DNA from: Chloroflexi bacterium bin20
Lineage (GTDB): Bacteria; Chloroflexota; Anaerolineae; Aggregatilineales; Phototrophicaceae
NCBI GenBank assembly: GCA_002238485.1
Contig: MPMG01000008.1
Location: 1 to 64,000 of the forward strand
Direction: 5' to 3'
DNA length: 64,000 nt
Part shown: positions 1-8,378 of the stretch, piece by piece
Numbering within the stretch: position 1 is the stretch's first letter
How the letters are laid out: each line of letters begins with the position of its first letter
Program-made: the position numbers and the translations under genes
Notes under the pieces: model-generated
Seen by the model: only the letters and a program-made list of their open reading frames with translations
The model's database searches: none
What the model was told of the DNA's origin: nothing

Positions 1-2
1 CA

Positions 3-401
3 AAAATCTGCTTTGAAGCGGAGGGCAGCGCCTTCAAGTTCATCGACACCACGGCGCTCCCTCGCGTCGTCTATGATCTGCCAGCCACCAACGAGAACGG
101 CTTGACCTGCGGCATAATCGACCGCCCTGGCAATTTGATCCTGCTGCCCGGCGCCCGTCCGCCCGCTGCGCAAATGCAAGCGCCCGCCCCGCAAGAGACG
201 AGCCTGAGCGGCTGCATGGTGAGAACGCAATACATCCTGAACTTCCGCGCCAGTCCCGGCGGCGATGTCATCCGAGCCATCCCCTTCAACGCGACATTGA
301 CGGCGGTCGCGCGTACGGCAGATTGGTTCAAGGTGGACTTTCACGGCGTCAAGGGCTGGATCAGCGCCGACTTCGTCGAGCCGATCGGGACTTGCGGCTG
401 A
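3..401 (+). CDS. C-terminal part of an SH3-domain protein (5' end outside window)
   Basis: The frame is open from the left edge to a TGA at 399-401, giving the last 132 residues of a longer protein. The final 60 residues look like a bacterial SH3 (SH3b) domain: a Leu-Asn-Phe-Arg-Ala-Ser-Pro-Gly-Gly stretch, then Trp-Phe-Lys-Val and Gly-Trp-Ile before the end. Such domains usually lie outside the cytoplasm and bind peptides or cell wall. A Pro/Ala-rich linker precedes it. The N-terminal region is missing, so the role of the whole protein cannot be told. A TTG at 102 could be mistaken for a start, but the frame clearly continues upstream. Confidence 0.7.
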   Translation, partial: KICFEAEGSAFKFIDTTALPRVVYDLPATNENGLTCGIIDRPGNLILLPGARPPAAQMQAPAPQETSLSGCMVRTQYILNFRASPGGDVIRAIPFNATLTAVARTADWFKVDFHGVKGWISADFVEPIGTCG

Positions 402-408
402 GCCTGCA

Positions 409-523
409 CCCCCCTCAGTCCCCCCGAAAAGTCGGGGGGAGGCACAACCCCCCTCAGTCCCCCCGAAAAGTCGGGGGGAAGCACAACCCCCCTCAGTCCC
501 CCCGAAAAGTCGGGGGGAGGCAA
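409..523. repeat. Three tandem 39-bp hairpin repeats
   Basis: Three near-identical 39-base units start at 409, 448 and 487. Each contains a perfect inverted repeat, six C then GA, loop AAAG, then TC and six G, preceded by a CCCCTCAGT box and followed by GAGGCA. They lie between the end of the SH3-protein gene and the DinB-like gene. A degenerate inverted copy is at 38771-38806, so this is a dispersed element. The units abut without unique spacers, so it is not a CRISPR array. Any reading frame through them is an artefact of the repeat. Confidence 0.85.
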
Positions 524-628
524 CGGCATACACGGAAATAGACACTCCCCTGCAGTATGCCAGCTTGTCTTATCGGCCAGCATCGGTAGAATGAAAGCTC
601 AATCATCTGCAAGCGCAGGAGACATCTT

Positions 629-1219
629 ATGATCGACTTTAGCCCCATGCGCGAAGGCGAGCTAAGCTTCATGGATTACGCGGCGCGCGAGAATATCGGA
701 CCGGCTGATCTGCGCGCACTCAGCGACGAGAGTCTTGACTTCCTGCTCAGCCAGCTGGACGGCTTGACCGATGCGGATATCGTCTTTGAGCCCGAAGACC
801 CCGGCGCCAGCGACCCCTTTGCTGTCGAAGGCGAAGAAGAGATCGGCTGGAATTTCGGACATTTGATCGCGCATGTGACCGCCAGCAGCGAAGAAGGCGC
901 GGCGCTAAGCTCGCTATTGGCGCGTGGCGTGCCCGCCTCAGAACGTCCGCGTTACGAGACGCCCTGGCGCGACATACAGACAGTGGCGCATGTGCGGCAG
1001 CGCCTGGAAGAAAGCCGGCGCATGCGCAATGCCTACCTGGAAACTTGGCCCCAAGCGCCGCTGCTGGATACCTTGCGCGACATATCCGAGCGATTCACGG
1101 CGCGCTTTGGGCACATGAATGCGCCGGCCGCTTTTCTCTTTGGTCTGTCGCACGAAGTCGGGCATTATGCGCAGATTGAAGAGGTTCGCCGGCAAGCGCT
1201 GGCAACACGGGCCAGCTGA
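629..1219 (+). CDS. DinB-like four-helix-bundle protein
   Basis: This 196-residue protein fits the DinB/YfiT-like superfamily, whose members form four-helix bundles that often bind a metal through three histidines. Visible are a helix with Gly-His-Leu-Ile-Ala-His near residue 75 and a C-terminal His-Glu-Val-Gly-His-Tyr-Ala-Gln-Ile helix, the positions where DinB proteins place their metal ligands. An AGGAGA ribosome binding site lies a few bases before the ATG. The substrate is unknown; relatives include thiol-dependent transferases and hydrolases. It is followed after 14 bases by hisS, so the two may be cotranscribed. Confidence 0.65.
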   Translation: MIDFSPMREGELSFMDYAARENIGPADLRALSDESLDFLLSQLDGLTDADIVFEPEDPGASDPFAVEGEEEIGWNFGHLIAHVTASSEEGAALSSLLARGVPASERPRYETPWRDIQTVAHVRQRLEESRRMRNAYLETWPQAPLLDTLRDISERFTARFGHMNAPAAFLFGLSHEVGHYAQIEEVRRQALATRAS

Positions 1220-1233
1220 GCCACGGAGCGCAA

Positions 1234-2562
1234 ATGAGCGAGTTTATCAAGCCGCGCGCGCCCAGAGGCTTTCGGGATTTTCTGCCGCGGGCGATGTTGC
1301 GGCGGCGTTTTGTCATCGGCTGCATCACCGAAATCTTCGAGCGCTTTGGATTTGAGCCGCTGGATACGCCCATCCTGGAGCTGCGCGAGACGCTCTTTGG
1401 CAAATATGGCGAAGAAGCCGAGCAGCTGATATTCAGCGCGCAGCATGGACGCAGCGCCAGCGAACCGCTAGCCATGCGCTACGATTTGACTGTGCCCTTG
1501 GCGCGCGTGGTGGCGCAGCACGAAAGCCATCTAAATCTGCCCTTCAAACGGTATCACATCGCGCCGGTTTTTCGTGGCGAACGACCCCAGCGCGGACGCT
1601 ACCGGGAGTTCTACCAGTGCGATGCCGATATCGTGGGCGTGGCGGGGGTGATGGCCGACGCCGAAATCGTCATCATGATGCAGCGGATTCTGAGCCGACT
1701 GGGCTTTCCACAATTTGTCATCAAGATCAATCACCGGCGTTTGTTGACTGCCATTGGCGCTTTTTCGGGTTTGCCCGCCGACCAACTGCCCGACCTGTAT
1801 CGCAGCGTCGACAAATACGACAAGCTGGGCGCGGATGGCGTTCGCGCCGAGCTGGCAGAGCGGGGCATCGCCGAGGAAGCAATCGGCCGTATGATGGACC
1901 TGCTGCAAGCCAATGCGCCGGGCGCCTCCAGCCTCGACCTGGTCGAGCAAGCGCTGGGCAAGGGCGAAAATGGGCTGGAAGAACTGCGCGAACTGGCCGA
2001 CTTGCTGGCAGCAGCCGATGTGCCCGCCGAGCATTATGACTTCGACTTCACCATGGCGCGCGGATTAGGCTATTACACCGGACCGATATTCGAAACAATC
2101 ATCTCGCAGCCCAACCTGGGCAGCATCACCGGCGGCGGGCGCTATGACAACCTGATCGGCATGTTTCGCCGCCAGAGCTTGCCCACCACCGGCACATCCT
2201 TTGGCATTGAGCGCATCATCGACCTGCTGGACGCGCTGGATTTGTATCCGGCCGGGCTGGGCGGGACCTTGGTGCAAGCGCTGGTCACTGTGTTCGGCGC
2301 GGACACCCGGCGCGAATCGCTGCGAATCGCCGAGGCGCTGCGCAGGGCTGGCATCAATGCCGAGTTGCACCTGGAATCGCGCAAGCTGGGTCGGCAGATT
2401 GCTTATGCCGATCGCAAAGGCATCCCCCTGGTGGCAATCGCCGGCTCGGAAGAAATCAGCCTGGGCCTTGTCAAATTGCGGCGGCTGGCCGACAGACGCG
2501 AGCAGAGCGTCAAGCTGGAAGATATCGGCGAGGCGGCGCATGCGCTGCTGATGGACAGCTGA
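1234..2562 (+). CDS. hisS: Histidyl-tRNA synthetase
   Basis: HisS charges tRNA-His with histidine in the cytoplasm. The 442-residue length is normal for bacterial class II HisS. Visible are the N-terminal Pro-Arg-Gly-Phe-Arg-Asp motif, motif 2 Phe-Arg-Gly-Glu-Arg-Pro with Gly-Arg-Tyr-Arg-Glu-Phe, the histidine-binding Ala-Arg-Gly-Leu-Gly-Tyr-Tyr-Thr-Gly segment, and motif 3 Gly-Gly-Gly-Arg-Tyr-Asp. A C-terminal anticodon-binding domain follows. A weak GGAG precedes the ATG. The stop is one base before the malQ start, so the genes are probably cotranscribed. Confidence 0.96.
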   Translation: MSEFIKPRAPRGFRDFLPRAMLRRRFVIGCITEIFERFGFEPLDTPILELRETLFGKYGEEAEQLIFSAQHGRSASEPLAMRYDLTVPLARVVAQHESHLNLPFKRYHIAPVFRGERPQRGRYREFYQCDADIVGVAGVMADAEIVIMMQRILSRLGFPQFVIKINHRRLLTAIGAFSGLPADQLPDLYRSVDKYDKLGADGVRAELAERGIAEEAIGRMMDLLQANAPGASSLDLVEQALGKGENGLEELRELADLLAAADVPAEHYDFDFTMARGLGYYTGPIFETIISQPNLGSITGGGRYDNLIGMFRRQSLPTTGTSFGIERIIDLLDALDLYPAGLGGTLVQALVTVFGADTRRESLRIAEALRRAGINAELHLESRKLGRQIAYADRKGIPLVAIAGSEEISLGLVKLRRLADRREQSVKLEDIGEAAHALLMDS

Positions 2563-2563
2563 T

Positions 2564-4102
2564 ATGCACTTGCAGGGGCGCGCCAGCGGCATTTTGCTGC
2601 ACCCAACCTCGCTGCCGGGCCAATATGGCATTGGGGATCTCGGCGCTGGCGCCTACCGCTTTGTGGATTGGCTGGCAGAGCAAGGCCAGTCGATCTGGCA
2701 AGCGCTGCCACTGGGACCGACCAGCTATGGCGATTCGCCTTATCAGACGCTTTCCGCTTTCGCTGGCAATTGCAACCTGATCAGCCTGGATCGCCTGGTC
2801 GATGATGGGCTGCTCAGCGCGCGCGACCTGGCTGATGCCCCACCCTTCCCCGCCGAGCGCGTCGATTATGGCTGGGTCATCCCCTTTCATGATCGCATGT
2901 TGGCGAAGGCGCATCGCCGCTTCCGCGACCGCCCGGACACATTGCTGCAAGCGGCTTTTGAGCAATTCGTGGCGCGCAATCGCTATTGGCTGGAAGACTT
3001 CGCGCTATTTATCGCCTTGAAGCAAGCTCATCAGCTGCGCCCCTGGGTCGAATGGGAAGTCAAGCTGCGACGGCGCGATCCAGCTGCACTGAAATGGGCA
3101 GCAGGCGAATACGCGCAGAATATCGATCTTGAGCACTTCCGCCAATGGCTCTTCCATCGGCAGTGGTCGGCAATAAAAGCCTATGCCAATGGGCGTGGCA
3201 TCCGACTCTTTGGCGACCTGCCCATTTTTGTCGCGCATGACAGCGCCGATGTCTGGGCGCGCCAGGACGACTACTTGCTAGACACGGACGGTCAACCGAC
3301 AGCGGTGGCTGGTGTGCCGCCCGATTATTTCAGTCCGACTGGTCAACGCTGGGGCAACCCGCTCTATCGCTGGGATGTCATGGCCGCCGATGGCTACAAC
3401 TGGTGGCTGCAGCGACTGCGGTTTTTGCTGCGGCTGGTCGACTCGGTGCGTATCGACCATTTCCGCGGGTTCGAAGCCTACTGGCGCATCCCGGCGACAG
3501 AGCCGACTGCGGTGAAGGGCGCCTGGATGCCCGGACCAAGCCACAGATTTTTTAAGACAATCTTGTCCGAGCTGGGTGAGCTGCCCATCATCGCCGAAGA
3601 TCTAGGTGTTATCACGCCGGGCGTCGAGAAGCTGCGCGACGACTTTGGCTTGCCGGGCATGAAGGTGCTGCAATTTGCCTGGAGCGACTCCGCCAATCCC
3701 TTCTTGCCGCACAACCACAAGACCAATTGTATCGTCTATACTGGCACGCACGACAACAACACCACGCGCGGCTGGTGGGAAAGCGAAGTCGCTGCCGAAA
3801 CACGGGCATTTGTCGAGGCCTACCTGGGGCACGAGGTGCATGACATCGTTTGGACATTGGCTCGAGTCGGCATGCGCTCGCCTGCACGCGCCTGCATCTT
3901 GCCCATGCAAGATGTGCTGGGGCTGGGCGAGTCGGCGCGCATGAACAAGCCGGGCCTGCCAGCCGGCAATTGGTCGTGGCGCATCATGGACACCGACCTG
4001 GACGACCCGGTCAAAGACAAGCTGCGCCAGATGACGCGCCTGTATCAGCGGCATCCCGACCAGCAGACTGAATTCTATGGCGACGCAGCTACTGGCAGCT
4101 GA
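2564..4102 (+). CDS. malQ: 4-alpha-glucanotransferase (amylomaltase, GH77)
   Basis: MalQ transfers alpha-1,4-glucan segments between maltodextrins in the cytoplasm. The 512-residue protein opens with Ser-Gly-Ile-Leu-Leu-His-Pro-Thr-Ser-Leu-Pro-Gly, typical of GH77. The catalytic set is visible: nucleophile Asp298 in Arg-Ile-Asp-His-Phe-Arg-Gly, acid/base Glu345 in Ile-Ala-Glu-Asp-Leu-Gly, and Asp397 in Thr-His-Asp-Asn-Asn-Thr. It starts one base after hisS ends and is followed 16 bases later by a maltodextrin glucosidase, a natural partner in glycogen or maltodextrin breakdown. Confidence 0.95.
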   Translation: MHLQGRASGILLHPTSLPGQYGIGDLGAGAYRFVDWLAEQGQSIWQALPLGPTSYGDSPYQTLSAFAGNCNLISLDRLVDDGLLSARDLADAPPFPAERVDYGWVIPFHDRMLAKAHRRFRDRPDTLLQAAFEQFVARNRYWLEDFALFIALKQAHQLRPWVEWEVKLRRRDPAALKWAAGEYAQNIDLEHFRQWLFHRQWSAIKAYANGRGIRLFGDLPIFVAHDSADVWARQDDYLLDTDGQPTAVAGVPPDYFSPTGQRWGNPLYRWDVMAADGYNWWLQRLRFLLRLVDSVRIDHFRGFEAYWRIPATEPTAVKGAWMPGPSHRFFKTILSELGELPIIAEDLGVITPGVEKLRDDFGLPGMKVLQFAWSDSANPFLPHNHKTNCIVYTGTHDNNTTRGWWESEVAAETRAFVEAYLGHEVHDIVWTLARVGMRSPARACILPMQDVLGLGESARMNKPGLPAGNWSWRIMDTDLDDPVKDKLRQMTRLYQRHPDQQTEFYGDAATGS

Positions 4103-4118
4103 GCGCGGGAGGACTGCC

Positions 4119-5990
4119 ATGTCTCTATTGCCAGCCTGGACGCAAACCATCCACCACGATAGTTCCGAGCTATTCCTCAGCGATATCACGCCGCGAATCG
4201 GCGCTTCTATTGAGCTGCGCATCCGCGTGCCAGCCGAAGCCGACATTCGCCACTTGCTCTTGCGCAGCCGTCCCGATGGCGAATGGCAACGCATCCCCAT
4301 GACGAGGTCCAGCGCCGCCAACGGATTCGATTGGTGGGCGGCTGACCTGGCCATCACCATGCACCACAACAACTATTGTTTTCACTTTTTGACCGAAACC
4401 GGCTCTTTCTATCTGAATCAATTGGGACCCAGCCCGGTCGACAGTCCCGACTGGTTCAATTTCAGCGTGCTCGGCGATTACAATGCGCCGGCCTGGGTGC
4501 GCGAGCAAGTCTTTTATCAGATTTTCCCAGAGCGTTTTGCCAATGGCGACCCCAGCAACGACCGCCCGGATGGCGATGCCACGTTGATGGGAAAACCTGC
4601 CAGCGCGCGCGACTGGGGCGAGCTGCCCGAGCCATTCCCGGTCTCGCGCAATGTCGACTTTTTTGGCGGCGACCTGCAAGGCATCACCCAGAACCTGGAC
4701 TACCTGGTCGATCTGGGCATTACCGCCATTTACATCAATCCCAGCTTTGACGCCGAAACGAATCACTATTATGTCATCCGCAACTTTGACCATATCGCGC
4801 CGGCCTTGGGCGGTGACGAAGCCTTGCTCGAGCTGCGTCAGGCGATGACAGCGCGTGGCATGCGGCTCATCCTCGATATCACGCCCAACCACATCGGCTT
4901 TAATCATCCCTGGTATGTCACTGCCAAAGCCGACCCCGACAGTGAAGAAGCGGGCTACTTCTATCGCCATCCCGACACAGGTGAAATCGAACACTGGCTG
5001 GGCGTGCCGGTCCTCGTCAAGCTGAATTACAACAGCCAGCCGCTGCGCGACAAGATGTACCGCGCCCCCGAAAGCCCCATCCGCAAGTGGCTGCGCCCGC
5101 CCTACAGCCTGGATGGCTGGCGACTGGATGTTGCCAATATGACCGGCAATTATTGGCGAACACAGGGGGCGCGCGAGGTCTGGCAGGAGATGCGCGCCGC
5201 AATCAAAGCGGAGAATCCGCAAGCCTATATGATGGGCGAGTACTTCCAGGACAGCAGCGATCACTTGCAAGGCGACGAACTGGACGCCTCGATGAATTAC
5301 CAAGGCTTCAACACGCCGCTGCGTCGCTGGCTGGGATTGGGCGATCTGGGCGCTTCCAGCAACTATGCCTACGCCGACCGCAACAATTTTCCCAGTGAGT
5401 CGCTGGGATTGCAGTGGCAGCAATACATGGCGGCCATCCCCTATGTGATCGCGCTGCAGCAATTCAACCAGATCGGCAGCCACGATATCAGCCGTCCGCT
5501 GCGGGTTTGTGGGGGCGACAAGGCTTTGGTCAAAGCGGGCACGGCGCTGCTGCTGGGCTTTCCTGGCACGCCCTGCATCTATTACGCCGACGAGATCGGC
5601 ATGGATGGCGGGCAGGACCCAGACAACCGGCGCTGCATGCCCTGGGACGAAAGCGCCTGGGACAAGGACTTGCGCGACTTTCATCAGCGCGTCATCGCCA
5701 TACGCCGCAGCTCGCAGGCCTTGCAGCAGGGCGGCTTCCAGCTGCTGCATGCTTCGGGCGACCTGGTGGCATTTCAGCGGCGTTCTCGACAAGAGCAGAT
5801 GATCGTGGCGGCCTGGCGCGGCGAAGATGATATGCCCGCGACTGCGCTGGATATGCGCAAAGCTGATGTAGCTGATGGCAGTACCATGACCGACCTGTTG
5901 ACTGGCGACCGATATGTGGCGGCCGACGGGGCGCTGCAACTGGCGGACCTGGCGCATGGCCAAGCGCTCTTCTTGCGCGTGGAGTCTTGA
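4119..5990 (+). CDS. MalZ-like maltodextrin glucosidase / neopullulanase (GH13)
   Basis: This 623-residue GH13 enzyme probably hydrolyses maltodextrins. An N-terminal beta-sandwich of about 120 residues (CBM34-like, as in MalZ and neopullulanases) precedes a TIM barrel. Catalytic residues are visible: Asp337 in Trp-Arg-Leu-Asp-Val, Glu374 in Met-Gly-Glu-Tyr-Phe, and Asp456 in Ser-His-Asp-Ile-Ser-Arg. The text after Glu374 closely follows the MalZ pattern Asp-Ala-Ser-Met-Asn-Tyr-Gln-Gly-Phe. The start at 4119 is chosen because GGGAGGA sits 8 bases upstream; the frame is also open back to 4077, inside malQ. The exact specificity, glucosidase or cyclomaltodextrinase, cannot be settled here. Confidence 0.88.
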   Translation: MSLLPAWTQTIHHDSSELFLSDITPRIGASIELRIRVPAEADIRHLLLRSRPDGEWQRIPMTRSSAANGFDWWAADLAITMHHNNYCFHFLTETGSFYLNQLGPSPVDSPDWFNFSVLGDYNAPAWVREQVFYQIFPERFANGDPSNDRPDGDATLMGKPASARDWGELPEPFPVSRNVDFFGGDLQGITQNLDYLVDLGITAIYINPSFDAETNHYYVIRNFDHIAPALGGDEALLELRQAMTARGMRLILDITPNHIGFNHPWYVTAKADPDSEEAGYFYRHPDTGEIEHWLGVPVLVKLNYNSQPLRDKMYRAPESPIRKWLRPPYSLDGWRLDVANMTGNYWRTQGAREVWQEMRAAIKAENPQAYMMGEYFQDSSDHLQGDELDASMNYQGFNTPLRRWLGLGDLGASSNYAYADRNNFPSESLGLQWQQYMAAIPYVIALQQFNQIGSHDISRPLRVCGGDKALVKAGTALLLGFPGTPCIYYADEIGMDGGQDPDNRRCMPWDESAWDKDLRDFHQRVIAIRRSSQALQQGGFQLLHASGDLVAFQRRSRQEQMIVAAWRGEDDMPATALDMRKADVADGSTMTDLLTGDRYVAADGALQLADLAHGQALFLRVES

Positions 5991-5992
5991 GC

Positions 5993-6547
5993 ATGGGTCA
6001 AAGCAGCGTCTTTTTTGACGAATGGCTGAGCAGCTTGCGCGCGCAGTACCAACATGTCCTGCGCACTGGCGACAAGGTTACCCTGCCCTCACTTACGGCT
6101 GTTATGCAGCAAGTTGGATTTGGCGAGGACGAACTGCGGCAGCTGCGGCTGGACGCGACGCTGCATATGGACGATGTCCCTGACGACTTTGTGCCCGATC
6201 TGGCGATCCTGGAAGACGCGCCATCCATGGCTGCGCACCCGGCCGAATGCCTGTGCCCCGATTGCGCGTCGATCGACGAGAGCCAGTTTGACGACGATGG
6301 ACAGCCCCTGCCGCCCGATCCCGATGCCGCAGCGAAAAAAAGCGATCCGGTTTATCCCGCAGCTGCGATCGAGTCGAACGAGTCTGACGAAGCCGAGCCA
6401 GTTACCTTCGCAGATAGTCTGGATCTGCAGTCGATTGTCGATCATGAAGTGCCTGCGCCAGAGGACGATGACGAAGAAGTGGCGGGCACAGACGAAATGG
6501 CGCCGCTTGACGACCCGGATGCGCCACAACAGAGCAGCTTGTTCTGA
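5993..6547 (+). CDS. Acidic protein of unknown function, C-terminal QSSLF
   Basis: This is a 184-residue, very acidic protein with no family I recognise. Residues 1-75 look helical. A compact His82/Cys86/Cys88/Cys91 cluster could bind a metal. The last 90 residues are Asp/Glu/Pro-rich and probably disordered, ending in Gln-Gln-Ser-Ser-Leu-Phe. That tail resembles the sliding-clamp-binding consensus QL(S/D)LF, but one of five positions differs. GGAG 8 bases before the ATG at 5993 supports that start over a TTG at 5987. It sits 2 bases after the maltodextrin glucosidase and 2 before tadA. Confidence 0.75.
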   Translation: MGQSSVFFDEWLSSLRAQYQHVLRTGDKVTLPSLTAVMQQVGFGEDELRQLRLDATLHMDDVPDDFVPDLAILEDAPSMAAHPAECLCPDCASIDESQFDDDGQPLPPDPDAAAKKSDPVYPAAAIESNESDEAEPVTFADSLDLQSIVDHEVPAPEDDDEEVAGTDEMAPLDDPDAPQQSSLF

Positions 6548-6549
6548 TC

Positions 6550-7023
6550 ATGGCTGGCGCGGCTGACGACAAAGCCTGGATGCGCTTGGCGCTGAACGCG
6601 GCTGAACGCGCGCTGGAGACGGATGATGTGCCTGTCGGAGCGATCGCGGTATTTCAAGACAAGATCATCGGGCGTGGCTGGAATCGGCGCGAAGCCGACC
6701 ATGACCCAACCGCCCATGCCGAAATAATCGCCCTGCGCGAGGCGGCGCTGGAAATCGGCAGTTGGCGGCTGGATGATGTTACGCTGTATTGCACCTTGGA
6801 GCCCTGCGCGATGTGTGCCGGAGCGCTGGTGCTGGCGCGGCTGCCACGACTGGTCTATGCGGCGGCCGACCCCAAAGCTGGCGCGGCAGGCAGCATCATG
6901 AACATCACCCGACACCCCCAGCTTAACCATCAGGTGCGAGTGAAAGGTGGCCTGTTGGCAGATGAATCGGCAGAGCTAATCCGGGGGTTTTTTCGCAAGC
7001 TGCGCGCTGAAGGACAACAGTGA
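6550..7023 (+). CDS. tadA: tRNA-specific adenosine deaminase
   Basis: TadA converts the wobble adenosine of tRNA-Arg(ACG) to inosine. The 157-residue protein has the zinc site in order: His56-Ala-Glu58, with Glu58 as the proton shuttle, then Pro-Cys86-Ala-Met-Cys89. The length fits bacterial TadA. It starts 2 bases after the preceding acidic-protein gene, so it is likely the last gene of the hisS-malQ run. tRNA-Ser follows downstream. Confidence 0.95.
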   Translation: MAGAADDKAWMRLALNAAERALETDDVPVGAIAVFQDKIIGRGWNRREADHDPTAHAEIIALREAALEIGSWRLDDVTLYCTLEPCAMCAGALVLARLPRLVYAAADPKAGAAGSIMNITRHPQLNHQVRVKGGLLADESAELIRGFFRKLRAEGQQ

Positions 7024-7093
7024 AGCGTTCTCGCGGTCGCCTGTCGAAAGCAAATCTGCGAGCCAGTGCGTCGCGCAGTCCAGCAAGGCAGCA

Positions 7094-7122
7094 TTCCTTT
7101 TTCGCGCGCGCTGGTTTAGGAT
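7094..7122 (+). promoter_or_regulatory. Possible promoter of tRNA-Ser
   Basis: TTCCTT (7094-7099) and TAGGAT (7117-7122) are separated by 17 bases and lie 13 bases before the tRNA. Both boxes are imperfect, so this is a tentative call. Confidence 0.35.
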
Positions 7123-7135
7123 TGGCTCGGCCACA

Positions 7136-7223
<88 letters not shown>

Positions 7224-7236
7224 AGCAGTTGGATAA

Positions 7237-7270
7237 GGGCGAGCAGACAAGCGCTCGCCCTCTTCTTTTT
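7237..7270 (+). terminator. Rho-independent terminator of tRNA-Ser
   Basis: Perfect 8-bp stem GGGCGAGC (7237-7244) / GCTCGCCC (7253-7260) with an 8-base loop, followed by a T-rich tract at 7261-7270. The leftward gene ends at 7276, so the hairpin may also serve it poorly from the other side. Confidence 0.85.
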
Positions 7271-7275
7271 CAGAC

Positions 7276-8223
7276 CTATTGACTGCCCATCGCCAGCATC
7301 ATCGCCAGCGGGAAGGCGGGCACATCTTCGGGCAGCTCGACCTCAACAGGCTCGTTGAAGGCCGACAGATCCATGCTCATGCTGATCGCGACATCCAGAT
7401 AGCCTGTCGTGCCCTCAATGGTGAATCCATCCACGTTTATGGCGCCGGATATCTCGTTGCGATAAGTATAGCCATCGTTCAACCCGATATAGTGCCTGTC
7501 GGTCAATTCGCCAGAACTGATCGTGCCGTCTACGCCGAGCGAGACCATGGTTTCGTCCATGGATTCTGCGCCATCAGCCATGAGCATATCCAAATCGATT
7601 ACCGACTCGAAGACCGCCACCGGCACACCATTCAGGACGGCATCGTCCAGGCGCGTGATCGTAGATATGTGATCGGCATTGTCAGGCATGTCAAGCAAAT
7701 CATCATCGCTGATGCCCGTTTGCTTGAGCAAACCATCCATCGCGCCGTTCAAGTCCAGACCAAACCAGTCCACGTCGTCCATCGCCGTGCCCATCAGGTC
7801 TTCCATCAAGCTGCCGCTGAGCATGAAGATGCCATCGCGCATCAGCATATCCATCTCGATGGTTTCTGCTTCGCCGGCCTCTTCCAGGCTCAAGACAAAT
7901 TGCATTTGCCCGACCAAGCTGGCAATCAGGGCTTCTGCCTGCTCAGCCATGCCGTCTATGCCCTCTGCGGCAGCCGCATCCATGGCCAGATCGCCGCTGC
8001 CAATCATGCCCAGCTTGACATTGTCCTGGCTGGCGTCGCCCCGCATTTCCAGATCAAACTCCGCCTCAAAGTGAAAAGCGCTCAATTCGTGCATGCGCGC
8101 GCTGTTGTCGATGAGGATTTGGCAATCAGCTTCGGTCAGATCGCCGCAATGAACGCTATCCGCCGCGACCGCTAGCACGCCGATAAACAGCATCGCCAAG
8201 AGTATCGACATTCGCTTGAACAT
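7276..8223 (-). CDS. Secreted protein of unknown function
   Basis: This 315-residue protein begins with a clear signal peptide (Met-Phe-Lys-Arg-Met, a hydrophobic run of about 16 residues, then Ala-Val-Ala-Ala-Asp). The mature part is acidic, rich in Met/Asp/Gly, with two cysteines (Cys-Gly-Asp and Asp-Cys-Gln) near the N-terminus that could form a disulfide. The alternating pattern suggests a beta-rich fold of the LolA/LppX kind, but this is only a resemblance. AGGAGCC before the ATG at 8223 supports the start; the frame extends upstream to 8325 without a better one. It is divergent from the LOG-family gene. Confidence 0.7.
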   Translation of the reverse strand: MFKRMSILLAMLFIGVLAVAADSVHCGDLTEADCQILIDNSARMHELSAFHFEAEFDLEMRGDASQDNVKLGMIGSGDLAMDAAAAEGIDGMAEQAEALIASLVGQMQFVLSLEEAGEAETIEMDMLMRDGIFMLSGSLMEDLMGTAMDDVDWFGLDLNGAMDGLLKQTGISDDDLLDMPDNADHISTITRLDDAVLNGVPVAVFESVIDLDMLMADGAESMDETMVSLGVDGTISSGELTDRHYIGLNDGYTYRNEISGAINVDGFTIEGTTGYLDVAISMSMDLSAFNEPVEVELPEDVPAFPLAMMLAMGSQ

Positions 8224-8378
8224 AATCAGGCTCCTCGTTTCGGTTCGTATTGCCATAGTGTAGCGCAGATTCAACGCCCCAATGCCCCCAAATATGGGGG
8301 GTGGCGTAGTCGAATTCGGCGGCACAGGCGCGGCCTGCCTCTGCTATACTGGCGGCTGGTCGATGTGGAGCGAGCGAG
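8224..8378. promoter_or_regulatory. Divergent intergenic region with a palindrome
   Basis: This gap separates the leftward secreted-protein gene from the rightward LOG gene. It contains an inverted repeat CCCCCA (8285-8290), loop AATA, TGGGGG (8295-8300), flanked by CGCC and GGCG, which could be an operator. A TATACT box at 8345-8350 lies about 28 bases before the LOG start and is a likely -10; no good -35 is visible. On the other strand TACACT (complement of 8258-8263) is a weak -10 candidate. Confidence 0.4.

Noticed and set aside
409..523. CRISPR array
   Set aside because: The 39-base units are directly adjacent without unique spacers and no cas genes are near.
323..583. Short proteins encoded across the repeats on either strand
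   Set aside because: Their sequence is only the repeat translated (repeating Pro-Pro-Gln-Ser-Pro or Pro-Pro-Asp-Phe-Ser-Gly), with no start signals.
4170..5963. Long leftward open frame opposite the maltodextrin glucosidase
   Set aside because: It is the antisense of a certain GH13 gene in GC-rich DNA; its translation has no domain and no ribosome binding site.
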